64,000 nt of DNA from FEN-1219 sp036563665. GTDB lineage: Bacteria; Pseudomonadota; Gammaproteobacteria; Steroidobacterales; Rariloculaceae. Below the pieces are notes generated by a model. It saw only the letters and a program-made list of their open reading frames with translations. It did not search any database and was not told the origin of the DNA. Made by a program: the position numbers and the translations under genes. Every line of letters starts with the position of its first letter. Within the stretch, counting starts at the first letter, position 1. This document shows, piece by piece, positions 58,249 to 64,000 of this stretch. The stretch spans positions 15,890 through 79,889 of the forward strand of contig DATCLY010000066.1 in assembly GCA_036563665.1 (NCBI GenBank), written 5' to 3'.

Positions 58249-59433
58249 TCAGCTTCGCGCGGCGGCGGCCGGCGGCTCGAGCACGAGCGTCTCGCCCTGC
58301 TTCACCAGGCGCGCGATGCGCTGCTTGCCCGACTCGACGACGTCGCGGATCTCCTGCGCGTTGCGCGTGCTGAGCTCGCGCATCTCCGAGATGATCTCCC
58401 GCGAGCGCTCCTGATAGTTCACCACGGAGTCGACCAGCCGCTTCACCGCCTCCGCGCGGATGGTGGGCCCGTACCCCGCCTCGAGCGCCGCTTCCTGCAC
58501 CTTGCCGCCGATGTCGGCGAGATCCTCGAGGCTGCGGCTCACGCCCTCTTTCATGGCCTCGAGCGTCTTCGTGCTCTCGTGCAGGCCGTGCAGCCCCGTG
58601 AACGACGCCGACAGCGCCGTGAGCACCGTCTCGTTCGTGCCGAAGAAGCTCACGGCCTGCTTGTACACGCGGTCCTTGGCGTTGGTGGTCTGCAGCAGGC
58701 GGGCCATGACCACTTCCGACGTGTTGTAGGACACCGTCATGTTGTCGGACAGGTCCTTGCAGATCTGATAGCGATCCTCGGCCTGCTGCAGCTCCCGGAG
58801 CCGCTCGTCGCGGGCGAGCTCGAGCCGCGCGCGCTCCACGGGATCGGCGTTGGCCGCGGCGTCGACGGCCTTGACGGCCTCCTCGAGGGCCGCCTTGTGC
58901 TTCTCGAGGCTCTCCTCGGCCTTCTCGAGCACCTGCAACGCCAGGATCTCCGCCTCCTTGAGCGCGCCGCGGAAGTCCTGATAGGCGTTCAGGATGATCT
59001 GCTCGCGCTCGATCTGCTCGCGCGTGTCCTCCGCGACGTCGAGATACTTCTCCTTGATCTTCTGGAAGCGCTCCGCGATGTCGCCGCGGGTAATCTTCAT
59101 CCAGATGTTGTTGAGACGCTCCCAGGTGTCGATCTCGCCGTCCTCGATCTGCTCCACCATCCCCCGCGCGTCCTTGCGGATGCTGTCGAAGGCATCGGTG
59201 ATCTCCGCGTAGCGCTCGCCGATCTGCATGCCGGCGACCTGCTCGCGCACCACCTGGTTGAAGAGCGACGTCTGGCTCAACGTGCGCGCGATCGCGACCA
59301 CCTTCTCCTCGTCGAGATCGGAGACGCGGTTCAGCAGCGCGATGATCGGCGCCTCCTCGATGCGCTGCGGAACGAGACCGAGATCCCGGAGCTGGTTCAT
59401 CGCCTTGTCGAGGTACTGCATGGGTGTGGCCAT
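58249..59433 (-). CDS. Cytosolic helical protein, possibly TelA-like
   Basis: 394 residues, almost all helix, no signal. Long heptad region E-K-Y-L-D-V-A-E-D-T-R-E-Q-I-E-R-E-Q-I-I-L-N-A-Y at about 115-190. The second half, with Y-Q-I-C-K-D-L-S-D-N-M-T-V-S-Y-N-T-S-E and T-N-A-K-D-R-V-Y-K-Q-A-V, resembles toxic-anion-resistance (TelA) helical proteins in layout, but I cannot confirm it. First gene of the three-gene cluster; GGAGGGATCG precedes the ATG. A longer reading upstream lacks a ribosome site. Function unknown. Confidence 0.78.
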   Translation of the reverse strand: MATPMQYLDKAMNQLRDLGLVPQRIEEAPIIALLNRVSDLDEEKVVAIARTLSQTSLFNQVVREQVAGMQIGERYAEITDAFDSIRKDARGMVEQIEDGEIDTWERLNNIWMKITRGDIAERFQKIKEKYLDVAEDTREQIEREQIILNAYQDFRGALKEAEILALQVLEKAEESLEKHKAALEEAVKAVDAAANADPVERARLELARDERLRELQQAEDRYQICKDLSDNMTVSYNTSEVVMARLLQTTNAKDRVYKQAVSFFGTNETVLTALSASFTGLHGLHESTKTLEAMKEGVSRSLEDLADIGGKVQEAALEAGYGPTIRAEAVKRLVDSVVNYQERSREIISEMRELSTRNAQEIRDVVESGKQRIARLVKQGETLVLEPPAAAARS

Positions 59434-59702
59434 CTCGCGATCCCTCCTGCGATCGGGCGGCGTGGAACCAGTCGCCCGGGGAAAATCACGGAAGCGCCTC
59501 CGTGGCGGAGGCAGCCAGGCGCCTGTAGCCGTCGGCACGGCACCCGAAGCCAGCCTAAAGGCCCCGGCTGCCGCCGTCCAGGCGCCGGCCGCAGTGGGAT
59601 TCGGGGCGCAGCGCATGGGCTGCATCGGGCCATCCCCCAGGCCGGCGGGGAGTGGACCGAATCTATGGCCCGCCGGTGGCGAACCTTCTATTCTTTTTGC
59701 AT

Positions 59703-62153
59703 ATGACGCATCGCCCGACAGGCCGCCTGCTCGTCGCCTGTGCGGCCGTGACGGGCCTCGCGGCCGCCGCATGGCTGACGCACCGCGCGGGGCTCTGGCC
59801 AGACCCCGGCGCCCGCCACTGGGCGCTCATCGACCGCTACTGCACCGAATGCCACAACGAGGTGGACCTCGCGGGCGGCGTGGCATTCGACGGCTCGACC
59901 CCCGATGCCGTGCCGCAGGAGGCCGCCACGTTCGAGGCCGCCATCCGCAAGCTTCGCGGCGGCCTCATGCCGCCGCCGGGCGGGCCGCGCCCCGAGCAGG
60001 ACGAGGTCGACGCCTTCGTGACCTTCCTCGAGCGGTCGATCGACGAGCACGCCGCCGCAGCGCCGCGAGCCGGCCACGTCCCGATCCAGCGGCTGAACCG
60101 CGCCCAGTACGAGCACGCGGTCGAGGACCTGCTCGCCGTCGACATCGACGCCGAAAGCCTGTTGCCCGCGGAGGTGGAGGTCGACGGCTTCACCAACATC
60201 GCCGCCGCCCTGAGCGTCTCGCCCGCGTTCCTCGAGCAGTACTTGAGCGCCGCCCGCACGGTGGCCCGGCTCGCGGTGGGCGAGCCGGTGCCGAAGCTCT
60301 CGAGCGCCTATTTCCCGCCGCCGATCGGCGACCAGGACGACTACGTGGACGGCTTGCCGCCCGGCACGCGCGGCGGCACGCGCTTCACGCACACCTTCCC
60401 GGCCGACGGCGAGTACCGCATCACCATCACGGACCTGGACGTGGGCCTCTACCCGCGGTCGCTCGAGACCGAGCACACGCTGGTCGTGCTGGTGGATCGC
60501 GCGGAAGTCTTCCGCGAGAAGCTCGGCGGCCCGGAGGACCTCGAGCTCGTGGATCGCGGCGGAGCGCCGGCGCGCGCCGAGATCATGGAGCGCTTCGCCG
60601 ACATTCCCGTGCACGTCACCGCCGGCCTGCACGAGGTGGTGGTCACGTTCATCGAGCGCTCGCAGGCCGCCACCGACGATTTCATCTACGGCTTCACGCC
60701 GTACGGCGGCTTCAGCTTCCAGGGCGAGCTGCGCGTGCCGCGCGTGATCGGCGGCATCAAGATCGAAGGGCCGATCCATACCACCGGCATATCGCGCACC
60801 GAGAGCCGCCGCAGGCTCTTCGTCTGCACGCCGGAGACGCCCGCCGACGAGCGCGCCTGCGCCGAGCGGATCGCCGCCAACCTCGCGCGGCGCGCGTTCC
60901 GGCGGCCCGTCACGCAGGAGGACATCGACCGGCTCATGCCGTTCTACGAGGAAGGCCGCAAGGGCCCGGGCGGCTTCGACGCGGGCGTCGAGCAGCTCGT
61001 CACGGCCGTGCTCGCGAGCCCGGACTTCCTCTACCGCATCGTCGAGCCGCCCGCCGGGGCGGGCGGGGAGCCCTTCCCGCTCGACGACCTCGAGCTCGCC
61101 TCGCGCCTCTCCTTCTTCCTCTGGAGCCGGGGCCCGGACGACGAGCTGCTCGCCGCGGCGGCGGCGGGCGAGCTCGGGGACGAGGAGGCGCTGGCCGCCC
61201 AGGTGCGCCGCATGCTGCGCGATCCGCGGGCGGAGACGCTCGTGACCGACTTCGCGCTCCGCTGGCTCAACCTCGACGAGCTCGACGCCGTGGACCCCGA
61301 CGACCGGCTGTTCCCGTACTTCACGGACGTGCTGCGCGAGGACTTCGCCACGGAGATCGAGCTGTTCCTGCGCAGCATCCTGCTCGAGGACCGCAGCGTG
61401 CTCGAGCTGCTCACGGCCGATCATACGTTCCTGAACGAGCGGCTGGCGAAGCACTACGGCATCGAGGGCGTCCGCGGGCAGCAGTTCCGCCGCGTGACGC
61501 TCGCGGACGAGGCGCGCCACGGCCTGCTCGGCAAGGGGGCGGTGCTGCTGCGCACGTCGTACGGCGATCGCACGTCGCCCGTGCTGCGCGGCGCGGGGGT
61601 GCTCGACAAGCTCATGGGCACGCCGCCCGCCCCGCCGCCGCCGAACGTCGAAACGGATCTCTCGACGCCGGCGGGCGAGAAGCCGAAGACGCTGCGCGCG
61701 CGGCTCGAGTCGCATCGGGCGAACCCGAGCTGCAACGGCTGCCACGGCGTGATCGACCCCTACGGCCTCGCGCTCGAGAACTTCACCGTCGTCGGCCAGT
61801 GGCGGGACTTCGACCGGGAGGCCGGCGAGCCCATCGACCCGAGCACGGTGCTGCCGGGCGGCCGCGAGGTGAGCGGCCCGGTGGAGCTGCGCCAGGCGCT
61901 GCTGCGGCGGCCCGACCAGCTCGTGCTGGCGCTCACGCAGAAGCTCATGATGTACGCGCTCGCCCGCGAGCTCGAGTACTACGACATGCCGCAAGTGCGC
62001 GCCGTCGTGCGCCGCGCCGAGCGCGAGGACTACCGCTTCTCCGCCATCGTCACCGGCATCGTGCTGAGCGATGCGTTCCGCATGCAGGCGCCGGCGCACT
62101 CACCCGCCGGCGGCGCGACGACGGTGGCCGCGGCGCGCGCCGCAAGCGACTGA
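59703..62153 (+). CDS. DUF1592-family di-haem cytochrome-like protein
   Basis: 816 residues. Same architecture as the protein at 50080: a membrane anchor, haem motif C47-T-E-C50-H51, D-R-x-P-x-Q-R-L-N-R-A-Q-Y-E-H-A-V-E-D-L-L (DUF1587), DUF1592 (E-L-A-S-R-L-S-F-F-L-W-S-R-G-P-D), DUF1588 and DUF1585, plus a second motif, C-N-G-C-H. The A-P-P-P-P-N-V-E tract replaces the poly-Pro. The ATG has no ribosome site, and a TATTCT -10 element ends nine bases upstream, so the transcript may be leaderless. It heads a second DUF1592/DUF1552 operon, without ankyrin. Confidence 0.92.
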   Translation: MTHRPTGRLLVACAAVTGLAAAAWLTHRAGLWPDPGARHWALIDRYCTECHNEVDLAGGVAFDGSTPDAVPQEAATFEAAIRKLRGGLMPPPGGPRPEQDEVDAFVTFLERSIDEHAAAAPRAGHVPIQRLNRAQYEHAVEDLLAVDIDAESLLPAEVEVDGFTNIAAALSVSPAFLEQYLSAARTVARLAVGEPVPKLSSAYFPPPIGDQDDYVDGLPPGTRGGTRFTHTFPADGEYRITITDLDVGLYPRSLETEHTLVVLVDRAEVFREKLGGPEDLELVDRGGAPARAEIMERFADIPVHVTAGLHEVVVTFIERSQAATDDFIYGFTPYGGFSFQGELRVPRVIGGIKIEGPIHTTGISRTESRRRLFVCTPETPADERACAERIAANLARRAFRRPVTQEDIDRLMPFYEEGRKGPGGFDAGVEQLVTAVLASPDFLYRIVEPPAGAGGEPFPLDDLELASRLSFFLWSRGPDDELLAAAAAGELGDEEALAAQVRRMLRDPRAETLVTDFALRWLNLDELDAVDPDDRLFPYFTDVLREDFATEIELFLRSILLEDRSVLELLTADHTFLNERLAKHYGIEGVRGQQFRRVTLADEARHGLLGKGAVLLRTSYGDRTSPVLRGAGVLDKLMGTPPAPPPPNVETDLSTPAGEKPKTLRARLESHRANPSCNGCHGVIDPYGLALENFTVVGQWRDFDREAGEPIDPSTVLPGGREVSGPVELRQALLRRPDQLVLALTQKLMMYALARELEYYDMPQVRAVVRRAEREDYRFSAIVTGIVLSDAFRMQAPAHSPAGGATTVAAARAASD

Positions 62154-62168
62154 TAATGGAGTGAGGCG

Positions 62169-63518
62169 ATGTACCTGACGAAGAAGCATCTTTCCCGCAG
62201 GACCGTGCTCAAGGGGGCCGGCGTGGCGGTGGGGCTGCCCCTGCTCGACGCGATGATCCCGGCCGCCACCGCGCTCGCGAAGACGGCCGCGGCGCCGAAG
62301 CTGCGCACGGGCTTCTTCTACATCCCCCACGGCGCCATCATGTGGAACACCTCGCACGGGCCCGCCATGGATCACTGGACGCCGAGCGGCGCCGGGGCGG
62401 ACTTCAAGCTGAGCCCGATCATGGAGCCGCTCGAGCCGTTCAAGCGGTACGTCGCCTCGTTCTCCAACCTCGAGAACAAGGCCAGCCAGAACTCCGTGCA
62501 CGCGGTGAATCCCGCCACCTGGCTCTCGGGCGCGAAGCCCGACCTGCAAGCGCCGCGGGCCAGCATGACGACCACGATCGACCAGATCATCGCGGAGCAC
62601 ATCGGCCAGGACACGCCCCTGCCGTCCATCGAGGTGGCCTCGGAGACGACGATCCAGGTGGCCGCCTGCTCGGCCGGCAGCGGCGGCTGCTACTACAGCT
62701 CCACGCTGTCGTTCCGCAACGCCAACTCGCCGCTGCCCATGGAGTTCAACCCGCGCAAGGTGTTCGCGCAGCTCTTCGGCGAAGGCGACACGCCCGCGGA
62801 GCGCCAGGCCGTGGGCCGGCAGACGCGCAGCCTCCTCGATCTGATCTCCGACCGCACCAAGGAGCTGCAGCGGCACCTCGGGCCGAGCGACCGGCAGATC
62901 CTCGACGAGTATCTCGGCACCGTGCGCGAGATCGAACGGCGCATCGAGCGCGCGGAGCAGCGCGACCTCTCCGGCATCGAGGTGCCCGAGACGCCCGTCG
63001 GCGAGCTCGACGACTTCGACGAGCAGGTGAAGATCATGTTCGACCTGATCGCGCTCGCGTATCAGGCCGACCTCACGCGCGTGGCGTCGTACATCATGGT
63101 GGCCGAGGGCACCAACCGCACCTACAACCACATAGGCGTGTCCGACGCGTTCCATCCGCTGTCGCATCACGCGAACAACCTCGAGCGGCTGCACAAGCTC
63201 GTGCGCATCCAGCGCTATCACATGCAGCGCTTCGCGGACTTCGTGGGCAAGCTCGCCTCCATCCCGGACGGCGAGGGCTCGCTCCTCGATCACTCGCTCC
63301 TGATGTACGGCTCGAACATGAGCAACAGCGACCGGCACAACAACTACCCGCTGCCGAACATCCTCGTGGGCGGCGCCTGCGGCCGGCTCGCCGCCGGCAA
63401 GCACGTGGACCTGCCGGAGCACACGAGCCTGAGCAACCTGCTGCTCACCGTGCTGCAGAAAGCGGGCGTCGAGCGCGAGAGCTTCGCGGACAGCACCGGC
63501 CCCATCACGGAAGTTTGA
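62169..63518 (+). CDS. DUF1552 Tat-exported protein
   Basis: 449 residues. Twin-arginine signal S-R-R-T-V-L-K-G-A-G-V-A-V-G-L-P-L-L-D-A-M. DUF1552 conserved parts are F-F-Y-I-P-H-G-A-I-M-W-N, P-L-E-P-F-K-R-Y-V-A-S-F-S-N-L, T-T-T-I-D-Q-I-I-A-E-H-I-G, D-L-I-A-L-A-Y-Q-A-D-L-T-R-V-A-S-Y, and L-M-Y-G-S-N-M-S-N-S-D-R-H-N-N-Y-P-L-P. Cysteine pair A-C-S-A-G-S-G-G-C matches the paralogue's disulfide position. 15 bases after DUF1592, with GGAG upstream. Diverged from the copy at 48740. Confidence 0.9.
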   Translation: MYLTKKHLSRRTVLKGAGVAVGLPLLDAMIPAATALAKTAAAPKLRTGFFYIPHGAIMWNTSHGPAMDHWTPSGAGADFKLSPIMEPLEPFKRYVASFSNLENKASQNSVHAVNPATWLSGAKPDLQAPRASMTTTIDQIIAEHIGQDTPLPSIEVASETTIQVAACSAGSGGCYYSSTLSFRNANSPLPMEFNPRKVFAQLFGEGDTPAERQAVGRQTRSLLDLISDRTKELQRHLGPSDRQILDEYLGTVREIERRIERAEQRDLSGIEVPETPVGELDDFDEQVKIMFDLIALAYQADLTRVASYIMVAEGTNRTYNHIGVSDAFHPLSHHANNLERLHKLVRIQRYHMQRFADFVGKLASIPDGEGSLLDHSLLMYGSNMSNSDRHNNYPLPNILVGGACGRLAAGKHVDLPEHTSLSNLLLTVLQKAGVERESFADSTGPITEV

Positions 63519-63538
63519 GGGGCCGCGGCCGACAGCAG

Positions 63539-64000
63539 ATGATCGCGCGCAGAGCGTTCCTCGGCGGCGCCCTCGCGGGCTGCGCCGGCGTCGCGCTCGG
63601 CTTCGCCCGCGGCGCACGCGGCGCTTCGCCGGCCGTCACGCCGCTGACGCGCGAGCTCGCGCTCCTGAGCCTCGCGAGCGGCAACGTGCTCGTCCACGCC
63701 GGGCGCGACGGCCATACGCTCGTCGACACGGGAGCCGCCGAGGACCGCGACGCCCTGCTCGCCGCGCTCGCGGAGCTGCCCGGCGCGGGCCGCGTGCAGA
63801 CGGTGTTCAACACGCACTGGCACCCCGAGCAGGTGGGCTCGAACGAGACCTTCGGCCGCGCCGGCGCGCGCATCGTGGCGCATGCGAAGACCGCCGCGCG
63901 GCTCGCCGCCCGCTACTACCTGCGCGACGAAGACCGCTACCGCGACCCGCTGCCGAAGGAAGGACGCCCCACCGAGACGTTCTACGACACCGGTGAGACG
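63539..64000 (+). CDS. Tat-exported MBL-fold protein with altered metal site, cut by window edge
   Basis: First 154 residues only; the 3' end is outside the window. Starts A-R-R-A-F-L-G-G-A-L-A-G-C-A-G, a Tat-type signal. The metallo-beta-lactamase fold is visible: L-S-L-A-S-G-N-V-L-V-H, then T-L-V-D-T-G-A-A and the metal loop T-H93-W-H95-P-E-Q. The canonical H-x-H-x-D-H has Asp97 replaced by Glu and His98 by Gln. G-S-N-E-T-F follows as in related proteins. It begins 20 bases after DUF1552 and is probably the third gene of that operon. Catalytic competence is doubtful on this evidence. Confidence 0.8.
   Translation, partial: MIARRAFLGGALAGCAGVALGFARGARGASPAVTPLTRELALLSLASGNVLVHAGRDGHTLVDTGAAEDRDALLAALAELPGAGRVQTVFNTHWHPEQVGSNETFGRAGARIVAHAKTAARLAARYYLRDEDRYRDPLPKEGRPTETFYDTGET

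Noticed and set aside
1..64000. CRISPR arrays, tRNA or rRNA genes, insertion sequences, prophage
   Set aside because: No regularly spaced repeats, no tRNA-like cloverleaf or CCA ends noticed, and no transposase, integrase or phage structural reading frame.

Overview
This 64 kb window is uniformly GC-rich, gene-dense chromosome from a Gram-negative bacterium. The evidence is two TonB-dependent receptors, an OmpW-like barrel, many Sec and Tat signal peptides, a lipobox and an APC permease. The gene set (paired DUF1592/DUF1552 genes, DUF6152 proteins, a YfiR/CHASE8 signalling locus, gammaproteobacterial-style REP elements) suggests an aerobic, catabolically versatile gammaproteobacterium of a Steroidobacter/Nevskia-like kind. 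That placement is inference; Acidobacteria share several of these families. I see no rRNA, tRNA, CRISPR array, prophage or insertion sequence.

Layout. 1-5.1 kb: a truncated secreted protein, a glutathione S-transferase, a TonB receptor, an MtfA-type peptidase and a Tat-exported dienelactone hydrolase. 5.2-14 kb is a signalling block: a REC-PAS-GAF-GGDEF-EAL protein, a YfiR-like periplasmic protein, a CHASE8 histidine kinase and an Rcp1-type response regulator in one overlapping operon, then a UdgX-type DNA glycosylase and a large multi-GAF/PAS kinase. 14.4-22.8 kb is a catabolic block: a lipoprotein, a half-length MetE-like protein, then DUF6152, FAD oxidoreductase, IlvD/Edd dehydratase and a LigM/DesA-like tetrahydrofolate-dependent O-demethylase, ending with an MmyB-type regulator. 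23-27.5 kb: a second TonB receptor, an NTF2-fold protein, a secreted WEGDTLVV-family protein and a ferritin-like protein.

27.6-37.2 kb holds housekeeping and envelope functions: MurJ-like flippase, NUDIX hydrolase and MscS channel (the last two each behind a tiny coupled leader ORF), PEBP, an exported amidase, a double PARP-type zinc-finger protein, SRPBCC, an SMP-30-like protein, a sugar transferase and a permease. 37.5-40.3 kb carries two convergent copies of a WEGDTLVV/DUF6152 secreted module around a strongly palindromic spacer. 40.4-48.6 kb: outer-membrane barrel, Mut7-C RNase, DUF4440-like and DUF5916 proteins, a tannase/feruloyl esterase, a second MetE-like protein and a VOC protein. 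48.7-54.1 kb: ankyrin, di-haem DUF1592 and Tat DUF1552 operon. 54.4-59.4 kb: an amidohydrolase, then a three-gene coiled-coil/DUF6384 cluster. 59.7 kb to the end: a second DUF1592/DUF1552 pair followed by a truncated, Tat-exported metallo-beta-lactamase-fold protein.

Recurring themes are uptake and degradation of aromatic, ester or methoxylated compounds (TonB receptors, tannase, dienelactone hydrolase, amidase, amidohydrolase, O-demethylase), and repeated paralogous sets of poorly characterised secreted proteins (three DUF6152, three WEGDTLVV, two DUF1592/DUF1552). Three REP/BIME-like double hairpins each sit exactly between convergent stop codons. The most novel-looking points are the paired Tat/cytochrome DUF1552/DUF1592 operons, the DUF6152 proteins whose predicted mature N-terminus is His-His, the YfiR-CHASE8-kinase wiring, and the DUF6384 coiled-coil cluster.
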